DNA of 64,000 nt from JARBUG01 sp035628915 (GTDB lineage: Bacteria; Bacillota; Sulfobacillia; Symbiobacteriales; Symbiobacteriaceae): contig DASPIW010000039.1 in assembly GCA_035628915.1 (NCBI GenBank), positions 124,001-188,000 on the forward strand, written 5' to 3'. A program made the position numbers and the translations under genes. Below the pieces are notes generated by a model. That model did no database searches. It saw only the letters and a list, made by a program, of their open reading frames with translations, and was not told the origin of the DNA. This document shows positions 32,397 through 40,446 of this stretch, piece by piece (positions within the stretch are counted from its first letter, which is position 1; each line of letters begins with the position of its first letter).

Positions 32397-34441
32397 ACCC
32401 GGATCACCCCCACAGCCTCGATTTCGAGCTTCGGATCCAGTTCGGCGTAGCTCAGGACGATCAACCGGGAGAACGCATGGCGGGCGATGCGGCGGATGAC
32501 CGGGCGCAGGGCGGGGGCGCAGACCAGGGCGGGGGTGTGACCCTGCATGGCCATGTTCTGGCCTTCCCGGGCAATCGCTTCAACCAGGGCCTGGGCGGTA
32601 TTGGGGTCGATGCCCCCGCCGCCCCGGCGGTCGGTGGCGGCGATCAGCTGCTGCTCCAGGTCCGGCGCCAGCGTAAGGGCGTGAACGACGGGGCCGAGGC
32701 CCAGGTGCTGCACAATCGTCCGGCCAAGGGCGGCCCGGCAGCGCTCGGTCAGCTGCTCCGTGTCCTTGCTGACGCCCGCCCAGTCCGCCAGCGTCTCGAA
32801 AATCAGCACGAGGTCCCGAATGGGAACGCCTTCGGTCAGCAGCGCCGAGAGGACTTTCTGGATTTCGCCCAGCGTCAGGAGGGCCGGAGTCAGTTCGTCG
32901 ATCAGGGCCGGATGGCTCTCCTTGACCGTATCGACCATCGCACGCACTTCCTGGCGGCCCAGCAGCTCGTTGGCGTGCTCCTTGATCACTTCGGTAAGAT
33001 GGGCAATCACCACTGAGACAGGGTCGACGACGGTGTAGCCCATCAGCTCCGCCCGCTGCCGGTCCGAAGGGGCGATCCAGACGCCCGGCAGGCCGAAAGC
33101 CGGCTCCACCGTTTGCTGGCCGGGCAGCGAATCGTCCATGTCGCCCGGCGCCATGGCCAGCACCCGGTCCGGCTGCAGCTCGTAACTGCCGACTTCGATG
33201 CCGCGCAGCTTGACGACGTATTGGTAAGGCGCCAGGCCCAGGTTGTCCCGGACCCGGATGTACGGAATCAACAGCCCCAGGTTTGTGGCCACCTGCTTGC
33301 GCACGGCCACGACCCGTTCGAGCAGGTCGCCGCCCTTCTGGGCTTCGGCCAGGGGCACCAGCGCATAGCCGAGCTCCACTTCCAGGGGATCGACCGGCAT
33401 CAAGGCGACGACGTTCTCCGGCGGTGCTTCGTTGGTGATGGGCAGGGGCTCAGGTATCACCGCCGCCGCCCTGGCTTTCGCCGTCTGGCGGGACTTGATG
33501 AGATAGCCGAGGCCGAGGAGGCCGCCGCCCACGGTCAGGAAGGCCAGGGTGGGGAGCCCAGGCACGAGGCCCAGCACGCCGATGACGCCGCCCGCCATAA
33601 TCAGCAGCGTCGGGTCACCGAAGAGCTGGGAACCCAGTTCGTCGCCGAGGCCGGTCTCGCCGGCGGTACGGGTCACCACAATGCCCGTGGCCGTGGAGAT
33701 CAGGAGGGCCGGAATCTGGCTGATGAGGCCGTCGCCGACCGTACGCAGCGAGAAGTGGCTCCAGGCCTCGGAGAACCCCATCTCCTGCTGCATCATGCCG
33801 ACAATCAGGCCGCCCACCAGGTTGACCGCGCAGATGATCAGGCCCGCTACGGCGTCGCCCTTGACGAACTTGGAAGCACCGTCCATGGCGCCGTAGAAGT
33901 CGGACTCCCGCTGAATCTCCTGCCGGCGGCGGCGGGCATCGCCTTCGGTGATCAGGCCAGCGTTGAGGTCGGCGTCGATGGCCATCTGCTTGCCCGGCAT
34001 GGCGTCGAGCGTGAAGCGGGCGGCCACTTCCGAGACCCGCTCGGAGCCTTTGGTGATGACGATGAAGTTGACGATGATGAGGATCAGAAAGACGATGAGG
34101 CCGACAGCGGTGTTGCCGCCCACCACGAACTCGCCGAACTGCTTGATTACCTCGCCGGCTTCGCCGGTCAGGAGGAGCTTACGGGTGGTGGAGACGTTCA
34201 GCGACAGCCGGAATAGCGTGGTGATCAGGAGGAGCGGCGGGAAGCCCGAGAACTGCAGGGGCTGCAGGGTGAAGATGGAGACCAGCAGAATCACCAGGGC
34301 GGCAGCCACGTTGAACGTCAGGAGGACGTCCAGCAGCATCGTGGGCAGAGGGACGATCATCATCGCGACGACGGCCACCACGGCAGCCGCCACGGCAATG
34401 TCGGAAGTGCGGAAGGCGGGTGCACCCGATTGCCCGTTCAT
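32393..34441 (-). CDS. flhA: Flagellar export gate protein FlhA
   Basis: FlhA is the large membrane part of the type III export gate that docks substrates and chaperones. It is 682 residues with eight N-terminal membrane helices. The FHIPEP signature region (RFTLDAMPGKQMAIDADLNAGLI) and the cytoplasmic domain (GRTIVQHLGLGPVVHALTL, RRIARHAFSRLIVLSYAELD) are intact. It is coded between flhB and flhF with a 10-base gap and a four-base overlap. Confidence 0.97.
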   Translation of the reverse strand: MNGQSGAPAFRTSDIAVAAAVVAVVAMMIVPLPTMLLDVLLTFNVAAALVILLVSIFTLQPLQFSGFPPLLLITTLFRLSLNVSTTRKLLLTGEAGEVIKQFGEFVVGGNTAVGLIVFLILIIVNFIVITKGSERVSEVAARFTLDAMPGKQMAIDADLNAGLITEGDARRRRQEIQRESDFYGAMDGASKFVKGDAVAGLIICAVNLVGGLIVGMMQQEMGFSEAWSHFSLRTVGDGLISQIPALLISTATGIVVTRTAGETGLGDELGSQLFGDPTLLIMAGGVIGVLGLVPGLPTLAFLTVGGGLLGLGYLIKSRQTAKARAAAVIPEPLPITNEAPPENVVALMPVDPLEVELGYALVPLAEAQKGGDLLERVVAVRKQVATNLGLLIPYIRVRDNLGLAPYQYVVKLRGIEVGSYELQPDRVLAMAPGDMDDSLPGQQTVEPAFGLPGVWIAPSDRQRAELMGYTVVDPVSVVIAHLTEVIKEHANELLGRQEVRAMVDTVKESHPALIDELTPALLTLGEIQKVLSALLTEGVPIRDLVLIFETLADWAGVSKDTEQLTERCRAALGRTIVQHLGLGPVVHALTLAPDLEQQLIAATDRRGGGGIDPNTAQALVEAIAREGQNMAMQGHTPALVCAPALRPVIRRIARHAFSRLIVLSYAELDPKLEIEAVGVIRV

Positions 34442-34451
34442 AGGTCAACAA

Positions 34452-35537
34452 TCACCTCTTGCGCCGCTTGTCCCGGCGCAGGTTGTATACGAAGGCCAGG
34501 ACCTCTGCGACGGCCTGATATAACTCGGGCGGCACCGTCTTGCCCACGTCGACGGTGGCGTAGAGGGTCCGGGCCAGGGGACGGTTTTCGACCATGGGGA
34601 CGCTGCTCTGCTTTGCGATGACCTTAATGCGCTGCGCCAGCAAGTCGGCGCCCTTTGCAATCACCTTGGGCGCTGAGTCGGCGCCGGCCTCGTATTTGAT
34701 GGCGACCGCGAAGTGCGTCGGGTTGGTGACGACTACATCAGCCATTGGCACATCTTTAAGCGCCTTGCGGCGGCGGGCCAGTTCCCTGGCTCTTTGCCGC
34801 CGTTTTTGCTTTACTTCGGGGCTGCCTTCCTGTTGCTTATGTTCTTGTTTGACTTCCTGTTTGGTCATGCGGAGCGACTTGCGGAACTCCCAGTACTGAT
34901 AGCCGTAGTCCAGAATACCGAGCGCCACCAGCGCCGCGCCGATGCGCTGCAGCCCGTTCACAGCACGGGAGGCGATTTCGGCGACCCCGGCGGCAGGGTT
35001 GCTCTGCATGAGGTTCGGCATGGCGGGAATCAGGGCGCCCGCGTCGGCATAGGCCACGTAGCTGATGACGCCGAGCTTCATGAGCGATTTGACCAGTTCC
35101 ACGACGGTGCGGAGCGAGAAGATGCGGCTGAAGCCCTGGGCCGGATTGACTTTATTGAAGTCAGGAATGATCGGCTTGAAGCTGAAGGCCATGCCGCTCT
35201 GAACGAGGCCCACCGCTACGCCGACGGCCAACAGGACAGCGGTGACCGGCAGTGCCGTCTTGATGAGGACCAGCGCCCAGGCGACGGCCATGTCGGCCGT
35301 CTTCTCCGGGGTCAGTTCCATGGGGTGCAGGCCCGAAAAGGTCTCAGTCATGGCCCTGGCCAGCGATTCGTAAATGGAGGGGCCGAAGCTTTTGAGCGCC
35401 ATGGTGGCAGCCACGAGGCCCAGGCCTGCGGTCAGGTCGGTACTTCGGGCCGCCTTGCCTTCCTTGCGGGCTTCCTCTAGTTTTCGAGGACTTGCCTCTT
35501 CGGTGCGCTCTTCGCTGGAAAAGAGCTGGAGGTCCAG
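34452..35537 (-). CDS. flhB: Flagellar export switch protein FlhB, likely CTG start
   Basis: FlhB sets export specificity by self-cleavage. The conserved NPTH site is present (VVVTNPTHFAVAI), as are four membrane helices. The nearest usual start (GTG 35414) would drop the conserved N-terminus. The frame goes on upstream as DLQLFSSEERTEEASPRKLEEARKEGKAARS, plain FlhB sequence, and is blocked by a TGA further up. The only fitting start is CTG 35537, seven bases behind GAGGGGGG and 16 bases after the fliR stop. That gives 361 residues, the normal FlhB length. There is no ATG, GTG or TTG in between. Confidence 0.93.
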   Translation of the reverse strand: MDLQLFSSEERTEEASPRKLEEARKEGKAARSTDLTAGLGLVAATMALKSFGPSIYESLARAMTETFSGLHPMELTPEKTADMAVAWALVLIKTALPVTAVLLAVGVAVGLVQSGMAFSFKPIIPDFNKVNPAQGFSRIFSLRTVVELVKSLMKLGVISYVAYADAGALIPAMPNLMQSNPAAGVAEIASRAVNGLQRIGAALVALGILDYGYQYWEFRKSLRMTKQEVKQEHKQQEGSPEVKQKRRQRARELARRRKALKDVPMADVVVTNPTHFAVAIKYEAGADSAPKVIAKGADLLAQRIKVIAKQSSVPMVENRPLARTLYATVDVGKTVPPELYQAVAEVLAFVYNLRRDKRRKR

Positions 35538-35553
35538 GCGGTGTCCCCCCTCG

Positions 35554-36324
35554 TTACAGCATCAGGTTCAGAACATGCAGCAGTTCGGCATTGCCGGCAT
35601 CAAACAGCCGCTCCAAAAAGGCCAGCATGTAGGGCATCAGGAACATGATGAAGGCCATGCCGGCCACCGCCTTGGCGCCCATGCCCACTGCGAAAATGTG
35701 CAGCTGGGGCACGGCCCGGGTAATGCCGGCCATTGCCATGGTGGCTAGCAGCATGGCCGCCATGAACGGCAACACCATCTGTACGGCGGCGGCCAGCATT
35801 GCACCGAACAGGTTGGCCACGTGGAGCGGCCCTCCGGCTGTAATGGCGAGACCGCCGGCGGGAATGGCTGTATAGCTGGCGGCCAGGGCCCGAATCAGCT
35901 GATGATGGGCGTTCATTGCCAGGTACAGCGTCAGCGCCAGCGCTTGAAAGAAGGTGCTGGTAATGGGCTCTACCCGCCCGGAGACGGGATCGAAAACCTG
36001 GGCGTTCATAAACCCCATGTCCAGGTCGATCAGGGCGCCGGCCATCTGCACGGCAGCGAAGACCAGTTGCCCGACGAAGCCGATGGTCAATCCGACGAGC
36101 AGTTCGAGCACGCACCCGGCCAGGAGGCCGGAGCCCGTCATGACATCCGGTGCGGCCTGGCCTTGCACGACTGGCAGCAGAATCACACCCAGCAGCAGCG
36201 TAAAGGCGCCGCGCAGTGCCGGCGGAATGAACCGGTTCGCAAAGACCGGGGAGATGGCGGTTACGCCTGCTACCCGGCTGGCCACGAGGAGAATCAGGGG
36301 CACCTGGGCCAGCAGCTGATCCAT
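35554..36324 (-). CDS. fliR: Flagellar export protein FliR
   Basis: A 256-residue, six-helix export gate protein that forms the channel with FliP and FliQ. Family features are the N-terminal LILLVASRVAGVTAISPVFANRFIP and PALRGAFTLLLGVILLPVV, and the middle GLTIGFVGQLVFAAVQMAGALIDLDMGF. It starts 3 bases after fliQ. Confidence 0.95.
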   Translation of the reverse strand: MDQLLAQVPLILLVASRVAGVTAISPVFANRFIPPALRGAFTLLLGVILLPVVQGQAAPDVMTGSGLLAGCVLELLVGLTIGFVGQLVFAAVQMAGALIDLDMGFMNAQVFDPVSGRVEPITSTFFQALALTLYLAMNAHHQLIRALAASYTAIPAGGLAITAGGPLHVANLFGAMLAAAVQMVLPFMAAMLLATMAMAGITRAVPQLHIFAVGMGAKAVAGMAFIMFLMPYMLAFLERLFDAGNAELLHVLNLML

Positions 36325-36327
36325 GAT

Positions 36328-36597
36328 CTACTTCGCCAGCTGGGGCAGCATGGTGATCATCGACCGGGCAAAGTCGGTCAGGGTGGTCAGCATCCAGGGA
36401 CCGGCGATGGCGAGGCCCACCAGGGCGGCCAGCACTTTGGGCAGGAACTGGAGGCTCGCCTCGTTGATCTGGGTGGTGGCCTGGAAGAGCGAGACCAGCA
36501 GGCCGGCGGCGAGGCCGAGCCCGAGCACCGGGGCGCCGACCAGCAGCGCCGTTTTCAGCGCTTCCTGGGCCAGGGTCATGGCGAAATCCGGCGTCAT
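36328..36597 (-). CDS. fliQ: Flagellar export protein FliQ
   Basis: A two-helix, 89-residue export channel protein (ALKTALLVGAPVLGLGLAAGLLVSLFQATTQINEASLQFLPKV). ATG 36597 gives the exact family length and is better spaced from the GGGGGGG site than the TTG two codons upstream. Confidence 0.95.
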   Translation of the reverse strand: MTPDFAMTLAQEALKTALLVGAPVLGLGLAAGLLVSLFQATTQINEASLQFLPKVLAALVGLAIAGPWMLTTLTDFARSMITMLPQLAK

Positions 36598-36611
36598 GCG
36601 CAACCCCCCCT

Positions 36612-37367
36612 TTACACGCTGAAACTTTGGAACAGCGACCGGACCACCAGGTGCCAGCCGTCAACCAGTACGAAGAGCAGGATCTTGAACGGCAGCGAGA
36701 TCAGCGTCGGCGGGACCATCATCATGCCCATGGACATCATGGTGCTGGCGGTAATAAAGTCGATAATGACGAACGGAAGAAAGAGGACGAAGCCCATGGT
36801 GAAGGCCGTCTTCAGCTCGCTGATGGCAAAGGCGGGGACCACCGCTAAAAAAGAAACGTCCTCCGGACCTTGTGGGGCGGGGGACCGGGTGATTTCGAGC
36901 ATGAGGGCGAGGTCTTGCTGGCGGGTCTGCCGCAGCATGAACTCTTTGAGCGGCACGCCGGCCAGTTCGATGGCCTGAGCCTGTTCCAGTTCGCCCCGCA
37001 TGTAGGGCTGGAGTGCCGTCTCATTGATCTTCCCGATGGTCGGCGCCATGACGGCGAAGGTCAGGAAGAGCGCCAGGCCGAGCAGCACCTGGTTTGGCGG
37101 CAACTGCTGGGTGCCCATGGCGTTGCGCAGGAAGCCGAACACGACCACGATGCGGGTAAATGCCGTGGTCAGAATCAGCAGGGCCGGAGCGATGGAGAGC
37201 ACCGTCAGCCCGAGGAGGATTTGCAGCGTCTGCACGCCTTCCTGGGGCGTGGTGGCGGGCTTGATGTTGGTCAGGGTCGGAATCGGGAGCGGTTCGGCGT
37301 GGGCTGGCAGCGCACCGGCGGCCAGCAGGAGGCCCGCGAGGCCGAGGATCCAGAGGGTTTTACGCAT
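36612..37367 (-). CDS. fliP: Flagellar export protein FliP
   Basis: The core channel protein of the export gate, 251 residues, with a cleavable signal peptide (TLWILGLAGLLLAAGALPAHA). Family motifs: LLGLTVLSIAPALLILTTAFTRIVVVFGFLRNAMGTQQLPPNQVL and SELKTAFTMGFVLFLPFVIIDFI. ATG 37367 follows GGAGG and overlaps the fliO end by 8 bases. The longer frame upstream is a shadow of fliO. Confidence 0.96.
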   Translation of the reverse strand: MRKTLWILGLAGLLLAAGALPAHAEPLPIPTLTNIKPATTPQEGVQTLQILLGLTVLSIAPALLILTTAFTRIVVVFGFLRNAMGTQQLPPNQVLLGLALFLTFAVMAPTIGKINETALQPYMRGELEQAQAIELAGVPLKEFMLRQTRQQDLALMLEITRSPAPQGPEDVSFLAVVPAFAISELKTAFTMGFVLFLPFVIIDFITASTMMSMGMMMVPPTLISLPFKILLFVLVDGWHLVVRSLFQSFSV

Positions 37368-37761
37368 CGGGGCCGCCTCCCCGCCGGGCCAGCAGGGAGC
37401 GCATTTTGCCCAGGTTGGCCTGGATCTGCTCCTCGACCTTGGCCAGCGAAACGGGGGCGAACTGGTCTGCGGGTGCCGCCGCCTGCTGTGCGAGCAGTTC
37501 GGCCGCCGCCGCGGGGTCCTCAATGCGGTGGACCAGGCTGACATTGCCGCCGGAGGCGCCGACCACAAGGACCTCCTTCCCCACCGCTACCAGCAGCAGA
37601 TGGCGGTCCTTGCCGATGGGCACGCCCTCCAGCACCCGCAGCCGCCGCCCCCGGGACTGCACGGCCTGCCAGTTGGCCAGCAGGCGGGAGGCGTAGTAGG
37701 TCAGGCCGATGACGGCGAGGCTGGCAAACAGAAAGGTCAGGAGCCCCGACCCTGGGGTCAT
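37360..37761 (-). CDS. fliO: Flagellar export assembly protein FliO
   Basis: A 133-residue one-helix membrane protein that helps assemble FliP rings. It has an N-terminal helix (LLTFLFASLAVIGLTYYASRLL) and the FliO core (LRVLEGVPIGKDRHLLLVAVGKEVLVVGASGGNVSLV). The C-terminal tail is charged. It overlaps fliN by four bases (ATGA) and fliP by eight. Confidence 0.9.
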   Translation of the reverse strand: MTPGSGLLTFLFASLAVIGLTYYASRLLANWQAVQSRGRRLRVLEGVPIGKDRHLLLVAVGKEVLVVGASGGNVSLVHRIEDPAAAAELLAQQAAAPADQFAPVSLAKVEEQIQANLGKMRSLLARRGGGPDA

Positions 37762-38162
37762 TTTGTTTTCGCCCCCATGCTGTGAATCAGTTCCGTGATA
37801 CGCACGCCGAAGTTCTCACCGATCACCACGATTTCGCCCCTGGCCACGAGGCGGTTGTTGACCAGGATGTCGACCGACTCGCCGGCCAGTTTGTCAAGCT
37901 CAACCACGGCGCCGGGCCCCATGCTGAGGATATCCCGGATGCTGCGCCGCGCCTGGCCCAGGTGGACGGCGACTTCCATCTCCACGTTAGCCAGCAGCCC
38001 AATGGGCGCCTGGACTTCCGGCGAGGCGGCAGCAGCAGCCCGCGGCTCCAGGGCGGGGAAGAGTGCCGGCTGCGGCGCAGGGGCTTCAGGGGCTTGCTCT
38101 TCCGTGCCGGTGGAGGAAAAGAGCGCATCGATTTCTGACTGGGAAAGCCCTGCCGGTTTCAT
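37758..38162 (-). CDS. fliN: Flagellar switch protein FliN
   Basis: A C-ring protein of 134 residues. The SpoA-type core is VEMEVAVHLGQARRSIRDILSMGPGAVVELDKLAGESVDILVNNRLVARGEIVVIGENFGVRITEL. The N-terminus has SQSEIDALF, as seen in FliM/FliY proteins for CheY binding. It lacks the CheC phosphatase domain of FliY. FliN is coded far from fliM here, though in many Firmicutes the two are neighbours. Confidence 0.95.
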   Translation of the reverse strand: MKPAGLSQSEIDALFSSTGTEEQAPEAPAPQPALFPALEPRAAAAASPEVQAPIGLLANVEMEVAVHLGQARRSIRDILSMGPGAVVELDKLAGESVDILVNNRLVARGEIVVIGENFGVRITELIHSMGAKTK

Positions 38163-38186
38163 CGGTGTTTCGCTCCTTCGTTTTCG

Positions 38187-38627
38187 TTACTGGACGACCA
38201 GATCAGTGATGAAGACCGCCTTGAAGTTCTCTTTGAGCAACTTGGTAAGCGGCTCTTTGAGCGAGGCAGCGAGCTTGTCCTTGCCGGCGGCGCCCATGAG
38301 GTCACCGGCTGTCCTGGCCCGCAGTTCGCTGAGGATGATGTCGCGGATTTGCGGTTCCTTGGATTTGACGGCTTCCAGGGCGACTTCATCCTTGACGCCG
38401 ATGGCTATGGTGACATCCACGTACCGCGCCCGGTCCTTGTCGGCCAGGTCGGTGACGAAGTTTTTCAGTTTGAGGAAGGCCAGCTCGGTTTCCGGCTCTT
38501 CCTTGTGCTCAGCCGGAGCGGCTACCGCGGCCGCGGGCCGCATGAGGACCCAGTAGCCGAGGCTGGCGACCCCGAGGAACAGGATCGCCACCGCGGCGAC
38601 CAGGGCGATGGTAACTTTCTTGTTCAT
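38187..38627 (-). CDS. fliL: Flagellar basal body protein FliL
   Basis: A 146-residue single-pass membrane protein that rings the stator and raises motor torque. One helix (VTIALVAAVAILFLGVASLGYWVL) and the FliL periplasmic domain follow (AFLKLKNFVTDLADKDRARYVDVTIAIGV). ATG 38627 follows AAAGGAG; the longer frame upstream runs into a repeat hairpin and is not real. Confidence 0.92.
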   Translation of the reverse strand: MNKKVTIALVAAVAILFLGVASLGYWVLMRPAAAVAAPAEHKEEPETELAFLKLKNFVTDLADKDRARYVDVTIAIGVKDEVALEAVKSKEPQIRDIILSELRARTAGDLMGAAGKDKLAASLKEPLTKLLKENFKAVFITDLVVQ

Positions 38628-38677
38628 GGTGTGCTCCTTTCGTATCCGGGTCGTGGAACGCGGGTCCTTTTGGGTAT

Positions 38678-38777
38678 AGCCACGGAGGACACGGAGAACG
38701 CGGAGGACACAGAAATGGGACATTCATATTTCGTTTTTATTCGGTGTTATTCCGCGTCTTCCGTTTCCTCCGTGGCT
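38678..38777. repeat. 100-bp imperfect palindrome of CACGGAGGA type
   Basis: The gap between flgE and fliL holds a long inverted repeat. The outer 12 bases pair perfectly (AGCCACGGAGGA with TCCTCCGTGGCT), and most of the next 20 or so also pair. The arms contain several ACGGAG units. This type of palindrome (CACGGAGGACACGGAG) recurs in intergenic DNA of many bacteria. In RNA it would be a long hairpin and could act as an mRNA end or stability element between hook and export genes. Confidence 0.75.
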
Positions 38778-38793
38778 GATTCAATGCCTTTTC

Positions 38794-40020
38794 CTATCGG
38801 CGAAGGTTGACTACATCCTGAAGCATCTCATCCGCTGCAGTAATGATCCGGGTGTTGGCCTGGAAGCCGCGCTGGGTGGTGATCATGTTGGTGAACTCGG
38901 TGGAAAGGTCGACGTTGGACATTTCCAGGTTGCCGGGCACCAGGCGGCCGCGGCCGCCGGTGGTGGGAGTGCCAATTTGCGGGGCGCCCGAGTTGGCCGA
39001 CTCGACGAAGGCGGTGTTGCCTTCCTTCAGCAGGCCGTTGGGGTTCGAGAAGCTCGCCACGGCCACCTGGGCCAGCGTCCGGCGGAAGCCGTTGGAGAAG
39101 ACGCCCGTAATCTGGCCGCTCTGCTCGACGGAGATCGACTCCAGCACGCCCATGGGGTAGCCGTCGACGGTGCGGGCCAGGACGCTGCTGCCCTGGGTGC
39201 CCGCGTATGCCTGCGTGATTCGCGTGAAGTCCAGAGCCACGGCCTGGGCGTCGTCACCGCCGGGCGGACTGGCGATATTCACCTGGATATTGGTGCCGCC
39301 GGTCAGGATCGTGCCGTCCGGGTTGAACGTGAGGTCACCGCTACCTGTCACCCCCGCAGCCGCGGGCCCCTCCGCCTCCCACGACCAGTCGTTGGTGCCC
39401 GTCTTTTCAAAGGTCAGCACGATGGGAACCGGGTTGCCCAGGCTGTCGTACGCGGTGAACGTGGTCTGATAGGTATCGCCGTCATCGGCGCCGGAGTCAA
39501 GGTTGCCGCCGAAGGCCGCGCTGGTCGTCAGCTGAGCCAGGGAGACGTCGCCCCGGATCAGTTGAATATCTCCCAGGCTGGCGATGCCGGTATTGCTCAC
39601 CGTACCGTCGCTGTCGGCCATCCAGCCCTGCACCCGCTGACCGGTGGCCGGGTTGACCATGTAGCCCTGGGCGTCCCAGTCGAAGTTGCCGACTCGGGTG
39701 TAGACCCGCTGTCCGTCGCCGGGGCTCTTCAGCACAAACAGGCCGGCGCCCTCAATCGCGAGGTCGAGGTCCCGGCCCGTCAGCTGGAAGCTGCCGGCGG
39801 CCCCGTTCAGGTCGGTGCTGGCCACGCCGGCGCCCAGGCCCACCTGCTGCGGGCTGGTGGAGGCTGAGCCGGCTGACATGGTCTGGCTGAAGACATCCTG
39901 GAACGTCACCCGGCTGCCCTTGAAGCCAACGGTGTTGACGTTGGCGATGTTGTTGCCGATGACGTCCATGCGAACCTGGTGGCTGCGGATACCGGTAACG
40001 CCCGAATAAAGAGCTCGCAT
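38794..40020 (-). CDS. flgE: Flagellar hook protein FlgE
   Basis: The hook subunit, 408 residues. N-terminal rod motif: ALYSGVTGIRSHQVRMDVIGNNIANVNTVGFKGSRVTFQD; middle: LDLAIEGAGLFVL with FDWDAQGYMVNPATGQRVQGW; C-terminal: LEMSNVDLSTEFTNMITTQRGFQANTRIITAADEMLQDVVNL. It follows flgD by 22 bases. It is followed by the large palindrome before fliL. Confidence 0.95.
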   Translation of the reverse strand: MRALYSGVTGIRSHQVRMDVIGNNIANVNTVGFKGSRVTFQDVFSQTMSAGSASTSPQQVGLGAGVASTDLNGAAGSFQLTGRDLDLAIEGAGLFVLKSPGDGQRVYTRVGNFDWDAQGYMVNPATGQRVQGWMADSDGTVSNTGIASLGDIQLIRGDVSLAQLTTSAAFGGNLDSGADDGDTYQTTFTAYDSLGNPVPIVLTFEKTGTNDWSWEAEGPAAAGVTGSGDLTFNPDGTILTGGTNIQVNIASPPGGDDAQAVALDFTRITQAYAGTQGSSVLARTVDGYPMGVLESISVEQSGQITGVFSNGFRRTLAQVAVASFSNPNGLLKEGNTAFVESANSGAPQIGTPTTGGRGRLVPGNLEMSNVDLSTEFTNMITTQRGFQANTRIITAADEMLQDVVNLRR

Positions 40021-40042
40021 CGCTTCGTCCTCCTATGGCGCG

Positions 40043-40426
40043 TCAGGACTTGGTGGCAGTGATGACCTGGTCGATGGTGATTTCCGTGTCGCCGAGGGAA
40101 AGCTTGGGGATGCCGTCGGCGACTTTGAGCGACTGGACCACGCCGGAGACGGTCTTCCCGTCTTCGTCCGCATAGGTTACGGTCTGCCCCACCAGGCCGA
40201 GGCCGTAGGTCATTTTGGACCACTTGGTCTGCTCGGTGATCTTGTCCAGACTCGTGAACTGGGCCAGCTGCGTGGCGAACTCGCGGTCGTCCATGGGGTT
40301 GAGGGGATCCTGGTAGCGGAGCTGCGTCACGAGCAACTGCAGAAACTCGGCCTTGCCCATATCGTCCTTGCGGGCAACCTGGTCCGTTGCGGTCTGGCCG
40401 CCGGAGCTAACCGGGGATACGCTCAT
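40043..40426 (-). CDS. flgD: Hook capping protein FlgD
   Basis: FlgD is the scaffold for hook growth. The 127-residue protein is the short Gram-positive form: the conserved core (MGKAEFLQLLVTQLRYQDPLNPMDDREFATQLAQFTSLDKI) is followed by one small beta domain (GLVGQTVTYADEDGKTVSGVV). The Ig-like C-terminal part of enteric FlgD is missing. It lies between fliK and flgE. Confidence 0.95.
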   Translation of the reverse strand: MSVSPVSSGGQTATDQVARKDDMGKAEFLQLLVTQLRYQDPLNPMDDREFATQLAQFTSLDKITEQTKWSKMTYGLGLVGQTVTYADEDGKTVSGVVQSLKVADGIPKLSLGDTEITIDQVITATKS

Positions 40427-40446
40427 GGAGTCATCTCCTCTTCGGA

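Noticed and set aside
38628..38723. N-terminal extension of fliL (Cys/Val/Leu/Arg-rich)
   Set aside because: The extension is translated from the palindromic repeat and has no homology to FliL. ATG 38627 has AAAGGAG and gives the usual FliL N-terminus.
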